The notes: generated by a model not told the origin, from the sequence alone. Numbered from the stretch's first letter, positions 1-8,866 are shown. The stretch: DNA of 64,000 nt from Crocinitomix algicola (GCF_001661595.2 NZ_LYPF02000001.1:186001-250000); one strand, 5' to 3'. Numbers and translations are program-made.

Positions 1-316
1 GTTTAGCCAAAAAGTCTATAATTTGATCATAGTCATACGATTTTGCCCCAAAACTAATTTCACTTGTAATCATAATAACAGGAAGGTTATGAGGCAATTT
101 TTCTAACAGAAGGTCAGCTTTAAAATCAGGTAAATTGAAATCTAAAAAAATGACATCAAAATCATCTGAATGAACAGCATTCAAGGCTTGATTACCATTT
201 ATAACAGTTGTGTGAGATTTAATGTGTTGATTTTTAGAGCAAAAATGCTGGAGCAAATCACAAACTAAAGGATCATCATCCACAATTAAAGTTTTAAGGC
301 GTTCATCGATATTCAT
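1..316 (-). CDS. Response regulator receiver domain (5' part, truncated by window edge)
   Basis: The gene starts at the ATG ending at 316 and runs off the window start; 105 codons are visible. They form almost a whole CheY-like receiver domain: an acidic cluster D13-D15 (LIVDDDP), a phospho-acceptor D59 in the LDFNLPD strand, the switch residue T84 (MITS) and the conserved lysine K105 (DFLAK) at the edge. It would be phosphorylated on D59 by a histidine kinase not seen here. Whether an output domain follows cannot be seen. It is divergent from the haloperoxidase-like gene at 418. Confidence 0.85.
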   Translation of the reverse strand, partial: MNIDERLKTLIVDDDPLVCDLLQHFCSKNQHIKSHTTVINGNQALNAVHSDDFDVIFLDFNLPDFKADLLLEKLPHNLPVIMITSEISFGAKSYDYDQIIDFLAK

Positions 317-417
317 ATTTCATCAATTCAAAAGGTGGTTTCACATATCACAATGAAGGAAAGCTAATAAAAAAAATATATTAGTCCTTAATTAAGCAAT
401 CAATTTAAATAGAAAGA

Positions 418-1917
418 ATGAAAATTAAGCTACTAAGTGCTTATGCACTTTCCCTACTGTTACTGACTAATTGTGGCTCATCAAATGTTGATGATTCTCA
501 AGGTCAAAAAGATGAAAAACAAACCGTAAAGGAAGAAAAGCGAGGTAAAGAAAACGTCGCTTACATCTGGGGTGCTGCTGCTTTGGAAGGTACAGCAAGA
601 GATACTGATCGATTCAAACCACGCCCTACGGTAACTTCGAGGTATTTAGGTTTAACCTTTGTGGCAATATTTGACGCCTGGAGTAGGTATGATGAGAATG
701 CTATTCCCGTATATGCTACTGACATTGAAAGAAGACCTATTGAAGAGCATACCATAGAAAACAAAGAAAAAGCAATAAGTTATGCAGCTTATGGAGCACT
801 ATGCGAATATTATTATTCAGACAGTGCCTACTTTCAAGGTATAATGGCCGACCTTGGTTTTGATTATAGCAATCGTACTATTGATCCGTCAACTCCAGAA
901 GGAATAGGGAATTTAGTTGCTAAAAAGATAATTGAGGAAAGAAAAAATGATGGTTCAAATCAATATGCAACACATGAAGGTTCAAATGGTGTTCAATATT
1001 TTGATTATACGAACTATAAACCCGTTAATGAAGTTGAGAATTTAAAAGATATAAATCGTTGGCAACCTAAATACTTTGATGATGGTAAAGGCGGTAAATT
1101 TGCCCCAGGTTGTTTGACACCACATTGGTATTTAGTAGATCCAATTTCAATGGATTCTTCATCTCAGTTTCGTCCAGGTCCTCCACCATTAGTAGGCTCA
1201 GATCAATTGAAGAAAGAATTGGAAGAGGTTGTTTCCATTCAAGAAAACATGTCGGATCATGACAAAGCGCTTGTAGAGTTTATGCGGGATGGACCGAAAT
1301 CAGTTCAACAAGCAGGTCATTGGTTGAAATTCGCTCAGTTTATATCAATTCGGGATAACCATACCTTAGATGAGGATGTGAAAATGTATTTTTTAGTAGA
1401 GGTTACAGCAATGGATGCGTTTATAGCGTCATGGGATTCTAAAATGTATTATGACTTTGCTAGACCATATGCTTTGGTTCATGAGTATTACGCAGGTAAA
1501 GAGATATTTGGTTGGGCCGGTGCAGGTAAAGGATTCAAAAAGATGGATGGTAGTGAATGGCAGCCTTATTCACCTGCTACATTCCTTTGCCCACCTTTTC
1601 CAAGTTATACTTCCGGTCATAGTACTATCAGCGGTGGATGTGCTGAGGCCTTGAAGTTGTTCACCGGGTCGGATGAATTTGGTGATAGCGCATTTGTGCA
1701 TACAGGCGTGTTAACTGAAACTGACCCTGCATTTTATGGTGATACAGTATTGCTGAAGTTTCCAACATTTACAGAGGCTGCAGAAATGGCTGGACAGTCG
1801 CGAGTTATGGGTGGATATCATATTCAAGCTGATAACGTTGCAGGATTAGAACTTGGTCGTGATGTGGCAAGAAATGCGTGGGACTTTTACAATGTTCATA
1901 TTGGTACTTCTAAATAA
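418..1917 (+). CDS. Vanadium-dependent haloperoxidase / PAP2-type phosphatase lipoprotein
   Basis: A 499-residue exported lipoprotein. A signal peptide ends in the lipobox L16-T-N-C19. The three signatures of the vanadium haloperoxidase/PAP2 family are intact in the C-terminal half: K342 and R349 (K-x6-RP), H401 in PSYTSGHS, and R462 to H468 in SRVMGGYHIQAD, the site that binds vanadate or phosphate. The length and the long N-terminal half resemble bacterial vanadium haloperoxidase homologues more than short PAP2 phosphatases. Halide specificity cannot be read from sequence, so it may be a phosphatase or an uncharacterised peroxidase. It stands alone, with a terminator at 1949-1980 after it. 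It probably sits on a periplasm-facing or surface-facing membrane leaflet. Confidence 0.85.
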   Translation: MKIKLLSAYALSLLLLTNCGSSNVDDSQGQKDEKQTVKEEKRGKENVAYIWGAAALEGTARDTDRFKPRPTVTSRYLGLTFVAIFDAWSRYDENAIPVYATDIERRPIEEHTIENKEKAISYAAYGALCEYYYSDSAYFQGIMADLGFDYSNRTIDPSTPEGIGNLVAKKIIEERKNDGSNQYATHEGSNGVQYFDYTNYKPVNEVENLKDINRWQPKYFDDGKGGKFAPGCLTPHWYLVDPISMDSSSQFRPGPPPLVGSDQLKKELEEVVSIQENMSDHDKALVEFMRDGPKSVQQAGHWLKFAQFISIRDNHTLDEDVKMYFLVEVTAMDAFIASWDSKMYYDFARPYALVHEYYAGKEIFGWAGAGKGFKKMDGSEWQPYSPATFLCPPFPSYTSGHSTISGGCAEALKLFTGSDEFGDSAFVHTGVLTETDPAFYGDTVLLKFPTFTEAAEMAGQSRVMGGYHIQADNVAGLELGRDVARNAWDFYNVHIGTSK

Positions 1918-1948
1918 TTTGTAAATCATTTGTTTGTTTAGATTTAAT

Positions 1949-1980
1949 AAAGGCTGGGAGGTGTTTTCCTCCTGGCTTTT
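1949..1980 (+). terminator. Intrinsic terminator after the haloperoxidase-like gene
   Basis: A 13-bp stem (arms 1949-1961 and 1968-1980, three G-U pairs, loop TGTTTT) ends in TTTT. It lies between the stop at 1917 and the next ATG at 1997, and also rules out the longer start at 1934 for the next gene. Confidence 0.75.
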
Positions 1981-1996
1981 AAAAGAAGAGGAAGGC

Positions 1997-2407
1997 ATGA
2001 AGAAACTAAAATTTTTATCAATCGCTATTGGATTCATTTATGTATGGTTTGGCATTCTTAAGTTTTTTCCAAGCTTGAGTCCAGCAGAATCATTGGCTGC
2101 AAATACTATTGAATTTTTATCTTTTGGTTTAATTACGCCAAATGTAGGAACAATTGTATTGGCTGTAGCAGAGGTTTTAATTGGTTTTGGACTTATTTTT
2201 ACTTTAAAAATGAGCTGGGTTGTTCGAATCGCTATTGCTCATATGATTTTCACCTTTACCCCTTTATTTATTTTTCCAGAAATAGCTTTCAATAAGGCTC
2301 CATATAGTTTTACTATCACTGGTCAATATATCATGAAAAATGTAGTGATAATAGCTGCATTAGTACTTTTAATTCCCGCTAAAAAAAAAGTGATTAACCC
2401 AATTTAA
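1997..2407 (+). CDS. DoxX-like small integral membrane protein
   Basis: A 136-residue hydrophobic protein with about four transmembrane segments (roughly residues 5-22, 45-68, 75-97 and 110-130). Features such as GFIYVWFGILKFFP near the N terminus resemble the DoxX/DoxD-like family. The function of such proteins is generally unknown; some are linked to redox or quinone chemistry. The start at 1997 is preceded by a purine-rich GAAGAGGAAGG and lies just after the 1949-1980 terminator. A reading from 1934 would translate through that hairpin and is less likely. Family assignment is by eye. Confidence 0.7.
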   Translation: MKKLKFLSIAIGFIYVWFGILKFFPSLSPAESLAANTIEFLSFGLITPNVGTIVLAVAEVLIGFGLIFTLKMSWVVRIAIAHMIFTFTPLFIFPEIAFNKAPYSFTITGQYIMKNVVIIAALVLLIPAKKKVINPI

Positions 2408-2421
2408 ACGATCTTTACTTG

Positions 2422-2454
2422 AGTTTAAATTCATATTAATTTTAGTTTAAATTC
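2422..2454 (+). repeat. Two 11-bp direct repeats 22 bp apart upstream of a promoter
   Basis: AGTTTAAATTC occurs at 2422-2432 and again, identical, at 2444-2454. The 22-bp period is about two helical turns, and the second copy ends 9 bp before the -33 element of the promoter at 2463. This is the geometry of an activator site, but that role is inference and AT-rich DNA repeats easily. Confidence 0.4.
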
Positions 2455-2462
2455 GACTAAGG

Positions 2463-2495
2463 TTGACGCTTATTATACTTTACGATGTACCTTTG
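2463..2495 (+). promoter_or_regulatory. Bacteroidota-type sigma promoter for the large T9SS protein
   Basis: TTG at 2463 and TACCTTTG at 2488-2495 match the -33 and -7 (TAnnTTTG) elements of Bacteroidota housekeeping promoters, with 22 bases between them (slightly long). Transcription would begin near 2500, about 15 bases before the ATG at 2516. Confidence 0.65.
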
Positions 2496-2515
2496 CAGCA
2501 AAATTACTTTCAGGT

Positions 2516-4906
2516 ATGTCAAACTTTAGCAAACTACACATTTTACAAATTATATTTCTAGCTTCTTTTTTTTTGAGTAATACAGTTAAGGCTCAGATTG
2601 TTTTTCAAGAAAACTTTGATGAGGAAGAAGCAACAACAGGCACAGACGAAGTTGGTGGTGTTGCCTGGGAAAGTGATTGTCCGGATTGTGCTGATGCTGC
2701 TGATTTTATGAAAGTACATACGGGTAGAATGACAGGTCAAGACACAAACGGTCCTGCAACATGGACTACTGATGAAATCGATATATCTTCTTGTGATCAA
2801 ATCTCAATTTCTTTTGATTTAACGGAAGAAGGTACTATGGAGGGGTGTGGTACAGGTTGTAACTCCGTTGATTGGGTGAGGTTTGAATATAATATAAATG
2901 GTGCTGGTTGGGAAGATCCTGCTGTTGCGGAATTTTGTCCTGGAGATTGTGCCGGTATTTTTGTGATTCAATCTGATGATATGGAACTAGGAGAGTCGTT
3001 ATTTGATTCGGGCTGTTTACCAGGTGGTGAAACTGTTCAATTGAGAATTACAGTTCAAGCATGGGCTGCAAGCGAAAGATGGAGAATTGATAACGTAATT
3101 GTTTCTTGTGAAGATGGACCCGAGCTTTTTGCCGGAGAAGATCAAACAATTTGCGCAGGTGAGGAATTAACCTTAACAGCTGAAAATCCTGATGGTGTAA
3201 TTATTGAATGGAATAATGATGTTGAGGATGGGGTGCCTTTTATCCCTGAAGATGACATATATGTCGTTTCTGGTGAGCTTAGTGGTTGTGTAGCGAGAGA
3301 TACAGTAGAAATTACCTTGATAGAAAGTCCTGAAATCGAAATCGAGGAAGTGCCTGATTTTACAGTTTCCGATGATTCGTATTTTATTTCGGCTATCCCC
3401 GCAGGTGGAGTCTGGTCTTCGGAATGTGGAGGTTGCATAGACGCTGAAACTGGTGAATTTGATCCAAGCATTGCAGGTGCCGGTGTTTGGGAAGTTTGTT
3501 ATCAAGCCGGAGATGAACCTTGTACTAATGAAGTTTGTATAGACATTTTAGTCTCGGATGATGCAGGTTGTGTACTTGATGGTGAAATCATCAGTAATCC
3601 ACCAACCTGTTTTGGTTTTTCAGATGGGTCAGTAACAATTAATATGACAGGAGCAACTGGGGATGTAATATATGAGATTAAAAATGAAGACGATGAAGTT
3701 TTAAATGTTGAAAATAGTAATACGGCGAACGGATTGAACGAAGGCTGGTATTACTTTACTATTTTGGATGACGGTCCTTGCGAATTTGTCGACTCAGTTT
3801 ATCTCGATGATCCGGATCAAATGTCGATTGAATTGGAAACAATTAACCCACGGTGCCATGATGATTATACTGGAACAGCTTGGGTTGATACCGTTTATAA
3901 TGCAACGGGAGATTATAATTCAATTGATTTTATTTGGTCTCCAAATCCAAATGGTGATAATGGAATAGGTGAGGATACTCTTTTTGAGGCTAATGCTGGA
4001 ACTTATAATCTTCTCGTGAATGACGAAAATGGTTGTTCAATAGCCATTGATTTTGAATTGAAAAATCCAGCTGAATTAAAAATAAATAATTTAGGTTATG
4101 AACCTGCCTATTGTAGACTTTATGGTTATCAAAGTGGTAATGGTCTTGTTTATGCAGATGCTATTGGCGGTACACCAGATTATGATTATTTATGGGAAAA
4201 TCTTAGTAATGGAGACGTTTTTATCAATACAACCTGGGGTGGCTTAAACCCTGGTAATTATAAAATTACAGTAACAGACAATAATGATTGTGTTGTTTCT
4301 GAGCTAATTACAGTAGATTCGCTGAACCCCATTGCTGATTTTGAAATGACGTCAGATCAGTTCTCGGCCGAATGGGAAGGTACTAGCGAATTGGATGTTA
4401 ACTTTGTGAATCTGTCGGATAATTTTGCGAATCCTAACAATCCATTTGCTGATACTGCGTTTTTCTGGTCATTCGGTATGGGGGGCTATGAATTTTCAGA
4501 TGACTATTATGAAACTTTTAATATGACTTATGCTAACGCTGGGGATTATGAAGTGTGTTTGGTGGCCACTAATAAAAATGGTTGTACAGATACTACTTGT
4601 CGTACAATAACAGTATTTGATCCTTTTATTTTTACTCCTGTAAATACGTTTACTCCGAATAATGATGGGATCAATGATGTGTTTACATTTGATGTATTAT
4701 CTCAATCTATTGACCAGTTTGAGTGTGTAATCGTTAATCGCTGGGGGAATGTTGTGATAGAATTCAATGATATATCGGATATGTGGGACGGAAGAATGAA
4801 GAGCGGTTCAGATGCGGCTCAAGGAACATATTTCTACAATTATAGAGGTGTTTCCGATAATGGAACAAATTTTGAAGGTCAAGGAACAATACAATTATTG
4901 CGATAA
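2516..4906 (+). CDS. T9SS type B sorted surface protein (PKD, SprB-like repeats, gliding-motility C-terminal domain)
   Basis: A 796-residue secreted protein. The order is: signal peptide to about residue 26 (VKAQ); an acidic Cys-rich N-terminal region; an Ig-like segment from about 206 (GEDQTICAGEELTL); SprB-like repeats from about 365 (PTCFGFSDGSVTI); a PKD domain at about 610-700 (WSFGMGG...AGDYEVCLVATN); and a C-terminal gliding-motility-associated domain with FTPNNDGINDVF and RWGNVV. This terminal domain is the type B signal that sends cargo through T9SS, usually with a PorP/SprF partner such as the one at 32139. Expected outside the cell or on the surface, in adhesion or gliding-type functions. 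The specific ligand is unknown. Confidence 0.9.
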   Translation: MSNFSKLHILQIIFLASFFLSNTVKAQIVFQENFDEEEATTGTDEVGGVAWESDCPDCADAADFMKVHTGRMTGQDTNGPATWTTDEIDISSCDQISISFDLTEEGTMEGCGTGCNSVDWVRFEYNINGAGWEDPAVAEFCPGDCAGIFVIQSDDMELGESLFDSGCLPGGETVQLRITVQAWAASERWRIDNVIVSCEDGPELFAGEDQTICAGEELTLTAENPDGVIIEWNNDVEDGVPFIPEDDIYVVSGELSGCVARDTVEITLIESPEIEIEEVPDFTVSDDSYFISAIPAGGVWSSECGGCIDAETGEFDPSIAGAGVWEVCYQAGDEPCTNEVCIDILVSDDAGCVLDGEIISNPPTCFGFSDGSVTINMTGATGDVIYEIKNEDDEVLNVENSNTANGLNEGWYYFTILDDGPCEFVDSVYLDDPDQMSIELETINPRCHDDYTGTAWVDTVYNATGDYNSIDFIWSPNPNGDNGIGEDTLFEANAGTYNLLVNDENGCSIAIDFELKNPAELKINNLGYEPAYCRLYGYQSGNGLVYADAIGGTPDYDYLWENLSNGDVFINTTWGGLNPGNYKITVTDNNDCVVSELITVDSLNPIADFEMTSDQFSAEWEGTSELDVNFVNLSDNFANPNNPFADTAFFWSFGMGGYEFSDDYYETFNMTYANAGDYEVCLVATNKNGCTDTTCRTITVFDPFIFTPVNTFTPNNDGINDVFTFDVLSQSIDQFECVIVNRWGNVVIEFNDISDMWDGRMKSGSDAAQGTYFYNYRGVSDNGTNFEGQGTIQLLR

Positions 4907-4933
4907 GTTAACGAATTGGTGAAACTCTTTTTT

Positions 4934-4967
4934 CTTTCTTTCGTTATTAATTGAAAACGGAAGAAAG
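4934..4967 (+). promoter_or_regulatory. Hairpin covering the ribosome-binding region of the next gene
   Basis: Arms 4934-4945 (CTTTCTTTCGTT) and 4956-4967 (AACGGAAGAAAG) pair over 12 bp with one G-U pair and a 10-base loop. The 3' arm contains the purine-rich ribosome-binding stretch and ends two bases before the ATG at 4969. It has no U-tract, so it is not a terminator. It could limit translation. Polypyrimidine and polypurine tracts can also pair by chance. Confidence 0.45.
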
Positions 4968-4968
4968 G

Positions 4969-5682
4969 ATGAAGAAGTTGTTCTCAATCATAGTGGTGTT
5001 ATTCGTGTCGTTATCGGTTAATGCTCAGAAAATTAGATTCACTGAAATGAATCAAAATGTTTTTAAGCATGATAATGTAAGAGGATTTCAATACCTTCAC
5101 GAAAATACATACGACGGTTTTTATAATTGGATAGGTAATGCGAAGATAACCTTTGATACCATTTTACCAAACACCATTGAATCCCTTTACGCTGAATTAG
5201 CACATAAGGCAAATTTGCTGGGAGGTAATTCTTTTAGAGTGAATAGTTCTGATATTCATTCTTATGGTAAAAATAAGTTTATTGAAGTCAGCATCTATTA
5301 TTTGAACCGGGAAAATTACGATGAAAATCGTGCTCATTTTATTTCAAATAGTGTCTATATATTTGGTTTTTTAAGTTATCATGAAAAAATTCCTGGCTAC
5401 AGGGTAACAGTGAATGAGGAGAAGTTACTCGTAAAGGAACTGCAGTATTATGTATATGATTTACCGAATAAAATGCAAATGAATATAAAGTTGTATAATG
5501 GTGTAGGGCATACTGAGCTTACGATAACTGGAGATAATAGAAGTAAGGCGCATTACATCAAATTTAATTTAATTCAGAGAACATTTGCAAAAGGAATTAT
5601 AAGAGAGCATAAATGGAGTTTTGGAGAATTTTTGATACGCATCATGGATCGGCATGATCTTGTGCTTAATTCGTTGGATTAA
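4969..5682 (+). CDS. Exported protein of unknown function
   Basis: A 237-residue protein with a clear signal peptide (MKKLFSIIVVLFVSLSVNAQ) and no recognised domain. The mature part is mixed alpha/beta, with aromatic-rich strands and no lipobox, T9SS tail or transmembrane segment; it is probably periplasmic. The ATG at 4969 is chosen over 4951 because it begins the signal peptide directly and follows a GAAAGG sequence. The 3' end overlaps the convergent acyltransferase gene by 17 bp. A hairpin covers its ribosome-binding region. Confidence 0.7.
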   Translation: MKKLFSIIVVLFVSLSVNAQKIRFTEMNQNVFKHDNVRGFQYLHENTYDGFYNWIGNAKITFDTILPNTIESLYAELAHKANLLGGNSFRVNSSDIHSYGKNKFIEVSIYYLNRENYDENRAHFISNSVYIFGFLSYHEKIPGYRVTVNEEKLLVKELQYYVYDLPNKMQMNIKLYNGVGHTELTITGDNRSKAHYIKFNLIQRTFAKGIIREHKWSFGEFLIRIMDRHDLVLNSLD

Positions 5683-7033
5683 ATCGATTATTGTTGATTA
5701 AAAAATCTTCTTTACATTTTTTTAATGATTCTATAATTTTCAACCTTTTACCCATGAGTTGAACGATTATTTCTCTTTTGTTCTTTGAATAAAATCTTAA
5801 TTGATTTCGTTTTTTACTTTGTCGGATTGCTGAATCGTAGATTAAACAATAAATACCAGAAATATACATGGTAACTGGGTAAATTACTGCCCATAATCCC
5901 AACCAAAATAAACCGACTAGAATCGAAATTAAAATATACCAAAACAAAAACATGAAAAGTCCGATAGCCAAGCGAATTGAGCCAGAGAATGTTTGGTCGA
6001 TTTTAAGTCGATCTGTAATGAATCCTGTTAATCGGTAAGGGATGTAATTATTAACAAATCCAAAAATAAAAAGGGGTAATCCTACTATGTAAGAGAGCAT
6101 TCTTCTTTTGTTAATTTCTTTACGATATTCACCAATTACTTGATCACTTATGTTAAGTTCGTTTAAGCGAACAATATAGGATTTGATATCGTTAGCTAAT
6201 TCTTCATAAAGGAATGGTGAATTCTCCTTAAAATGATTTATAGCCGCACTAAAATCCTGTTGAACATAAAAATCTCCTTCCTGATCATTTAAATCAATTG
6301 AGAAATCCCTTTTGATATCTCTGGAGTAAACTTCGAACAAATTGTTTAAAAGCTCTTCTTCCGCCTTTGATTCGAGATGAATTAGATTTTCTCGTAATTT
6401 TTCATGAAGTACTTTCGTGGCCTCCTTTGTGAATTCAATTTCAGCTGATTTGGAATTGAATTTTTTAAAACCATCCAATTCATCTAAATAGATCGGTTCG
6501 CTTATTTTTATAAACAAATCGCTTCTAAAAGTGTGTGGGTCACTATAGTTTAGGCCGATAGGTAAAATGGCAATTTTATATTTATTTTTGCTTTGCTGTT
6601 GAGCGCCCAAAGCAATTCTAATGGTACCTGTTTTTAATGGTTTTAGTTTTTTTTCAGTGAGACTAACACCTTCAGGGAAAATAAGTAACGATCCTTCTTT
6701 ATTTAAATGCTCATAACATTTGCTGAACATTTCTTTGTTTTTATGCGTTTCTGTTGGACGTTTGTCCGGTCTGAATACTGGAATCATGTGAAAAATATTT
6801 TGAAACAACCAGCCCTTTAGTCCATTTCCAACATATTCTCCAGCAGCAATAAAATATAATGGGAATTTTACAGTAGTTGCAACAACTATAGGATCCATAA
6901 ATGCGCTCGGATGATTAGCGATGACAATAACCGGCCCTCTGTCCGGAATGTGTTCTTTCCCAGATACACTTAATTTATTAAAATAGCCTTTTACAGTGAG
7001 CTGAGCGAGCTTTTTTAAAATTGTATATATCAT
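5666..7033 (-). CDS. PlsC-type glycerophospholipid acyltransferase
   Basis: A 455-residue protein. The N-terminal 230 residues carry the acyltransferase motifs: H41 and D47 in NHPSAFMDP (an HX5D variant of the usual HX4D), then FPEGVS, where the glycerol-phosphate site lies. The C-terminal half has three or four transmembrane segments at about 315-400, an extension common in Bacteroidota members of this family. Likely reaction: acyl transfer to (lyso)glycerol-phosphate or a related lipid at the inner membrane. The exact acceptor is not readable. It stands alone on the minus strand. Confidence 0.85.
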   Translation of the reverse strand: MIYTILKKLAQLTVKGYFNKLSVSGKEHIPDRGPVIVIANHPSAFMDPIVVATTVKFPLYFIAAGEYVGNGLKGWLFQNIFHMIPVFRPDKRPTETHKNKEMFSKCYEHLNKEGSLLIFPEGVSLTEKKLKPLKTGTIRIALGAQQQSKNKYKIAILPIGLNYSDPHTFRSDLFIKISEPIYLDELDGFKKFNSKSAEIEFTKEATKVLHEKLRENLIHLESKAEEELLNNLFEVYSRDIKRDFSIDLNDQEGDFYVQQDFSAAINHFKENSPFLYEELANDIKSYIVRLNELNISDQVIGEYRKEINKRRMLSYIVGLPLFIFGFVNNYIPYRLTGFITDRLKIDQTFSGSIRLAIGLFMFLFWYILISILVGLFWLGLWAVIYPVTMYISGIYCLIYDSAIRQSKKRNQLRFYSKNKREIIVQLMGKRLKIIESLKKCKEDFLINNNRFNPTN

Positions 7034-7102
7034 TTAATTGGTATTGCTTCTTTTGTAAAACTAATAAAAAGGAATACTTATCAATAAGAAAATATGGTGA
7101 TC

Positions 7103-8218
7103 TTAGCTGGATAACGCTACTTTATATCGAATTTCTTGTAGAGGACGAATGAATTCACAAATTAAAGGCCAGCTATCTGGATGTTTTTCAATTAGTTTGG
7201 CAATTTTTAATTGGTGTTTTTTAATGGCGTCTGTAATTGCAGGACCACTAATTTCAAGTGTTTTTGCAAGATTTCTTCCGTTTATTTTTACGGAGTTATC
7301 GTTCAACTGGCGCGCTGCTTGTTCGTAACGATCTAACAAGGCATGCGTTTTGTCTAAAGCAATTAGTTGACTTGATTTGTGCTTAGTTTGGTCTGTTCTT
7401 TTTACATCAATTAAATTGGCGCTTAAATTAATGTTTGATTTATCAACTGCCAAGTCATGAGCAGTAGCAACTGCGGTTTCAACGGCAGATTTAATTTCAT
7501 TAATTCCAATGTCGGCGTTAATTATTTTATCTAAAAAACCTTTTTTGATACGGATGTTTGCGTCTAATTCAATTTCTTTAGATCGAAGAAGTTGGAGTAA
7601 GTAACGGTCTAAAAGTGCTCGATTATTATCTCGCTCCTGTTCTAATTTTACGTGTAATTCATCAACTTCGTCTGCATGTTTTAAATAGGCTTGTTGAATT
7701 CTACGAATACTATTTGATTGTTTTTTATGTAGTTTATATGTCCATAAAACTTGATTACGAATCGTTTTTCCAAGTGCAACTTTCATCTCTGAAGATAAGG
7801 CGTTACGACCAGAAGGAATGTAAAAATTACTAAATGATTTTGAGAAAGTAATTGAGAATACATCATTACTGTCATCGTTAAGACTTGGAACTCGAAAAAT
7901 CAGAATGTTTTGCTCAATTTCATCTTGAATTGATAATTGCTTTATTGTTCGAGTATGACTTTCTTTTCTAACAGGCAAATCATCATCATCACCCCAAAAA
8001 ACTTCCTTTTTTAAATCTCTGAATTTTTGAATTTTTATTTTTAATTCTTGATTTATGATGTTTTTAGGAGTGAAATCATCCATATTTTTTCCGTCACAAG
8101 AGTATAGGGCAATACCATTATCGTTGCAGAAACATCGAAAGTTAAGTGCTGCGGGGAATTGGTCAAAGAGTGATTCTAGTGCCAATACTGCGGGATGATA
8201 TGAACTAATAATTTTCAC
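7103..8218 (-). CDS. Putative regulator with coiled coil and C-terminal helix-turn-helix-like segment
   Basis: No family recognised. The 371-residue soluble protein has an N-terminal alpha/beta part (1-145) that could be a sensory fold, a coiled coil rich in Arg/Glu/Asp at about 165-225, an Ala-rich helical stretch around 235-255, and at about 308-340 a sequence (GRNLAKTLEISGPAITDAIK) that looks like a helix-turn-helix. The upstream region carries TTAAGTT repeats in direct and inverted order at 8231-8268, just where its promoter should be (a near -7 element, TAaacTTTG, lies at 8256-8264 on this strand). An autoregulated DNA-binding protein is a reasonable inference, not a demonstrated one. 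Confidence 0.7.
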   Translation of the reverse strand: MKIISSYHPAVLALESLFDQFPAALNFRCFCNDNGIALYSCDGKNMDDFTPKNIINQELKIKIQKFRDLKKEVFWGDDDDLPVRKESHTRTIKQLSIQDEIEQNILIFRVPSLNDDSNDVFSITFSKSFSNFYIPSGRNALSSEMKVALGKTIRNQVLWTYKLHKKQSNSIRRIQQAYLKHADEVDELHVKLEQERDNNRALLDRYLLQLLRSKEIELDANIRIKKGFLDKIINADIGINEIKSAVETAVATAHDLAVDKSNINLSANLIDVKRTDQTKHKSSQLIALDKTHALLDRYEQAARQLNDNSVKINGRNLAKTLEISGPAITDAIKKHQLKIAKLIEKHPDSWPLICEFIRPLQEIRYKVALSS

Positions 8219-8230
8219 TGCTTAATCAAT

Positions 8231-8268
8231 AACTTAATATTTAAGTTAAGTTACAAAGTTTAAGTTTT
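8231..8268. promoter_or_regulatory. Operator-like cluster of TTAAGTT heptamers
   Basis: AACTTAA (8231-8237) and TTAAGTT (8241-8247) form a perfect inverted repeat with a 3-base spacer. The right half overlaps a tandem copy (TTAAGTTAAGTT, 8241-8252), and TTTAAGTTTT follows at 8259-8268. The cluster sits 13-50 bases upstream of the minus-strand start at 8218 and overlaps its likely -7 region. Confidence 0.45.
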
Positions 8269-8353
8269 AGCTTAATTCTGTAATGCAAATCTACTTAATT
8301 AATTTAAATATTTTTTACGAATTCACTTTGTTTGTAGTCTAAAATGGAAAGAA

Positions 8354-8749
8354 ATGAAGGGTAATAGATGGAGTGATTCGTTAAGTAATAATTTAAGTAA
8401 CTTAAGTGAAGGCTTGGGGAAAGAAGTTTGGTTCCTAACAAAGAGACTGTTTTTATTATTACAGTCCTTCCGAATTTATTTTAATGATCAAATCCAGTTT
8501 TTAAGGAGTTTTGAATACTCAAAGAAGAATATCGAAAATCACTTCATGCAAAAAGCAGCTCGATTTTTTGGCTTTGAATGGACTGCGCTAGATTTAAAAC
8601 GCAAAAATAAAAACTGGAAAAAAAGGATTAAAAAGTGTTGTTTAAGGTATATCGATAAGAAGTTGAATATGGAAAAGAGAGAAAGTTCTGTAAAAGGATT
8701 TAATACGAATGGTGTTGGAACAAAAAACATTTATCGACCGCCAAGCTGA
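8354..8749 (+). CDS. Small basic protein of unknown function
   Basis: A 131-residue, strongly basic protein (many Lys/Arg, notably at 83-110) with an aromatic/Leu-rich stretch at about 25-55 and no signal peptide. It is divergent from the putative regulator at 7103, sharing a 135-bp intergenic region with the TTAAGTT cluster. Its own first codons also contain a TTAAGTAACTTAAG motif (8389-8406). No domain recognised. The charge suggests nucleic-acid or membrane association, but that is only inference. Confidence 0.5.
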   Translation: MKGNRWSDSLSNNLSNLSEGLGKEVWFLTKRLFLLLQSFRIYFNDQIQFLRSFEYSKKNIENHFMQKAARFFGFEWTALDLKRKNKNWKKRIKKCCLRYIDKKLNMEKRESSVKGFNTNGVGTKNIYRPPS

Positions 8750-8866
8750 CATTATTTAGTTTAAGGCGTAATAAATGATTCTAAAGGTAAAAAAATAGGG
8801 GGAGAACCTTTTTCGATTTTAGCCGTAGAATCTTCAGACAACAATGAAATTATATTAGTCAGAAAA

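Noticed and set aside
1934-1996. Upstream extension of the DoxX-like gene
   Set aside because: It would translate through the terminator hairpin 1949-1980, and the ATG at 1997 has a purine-rich ribosome-binding stretch and starts the membrane protein directly.
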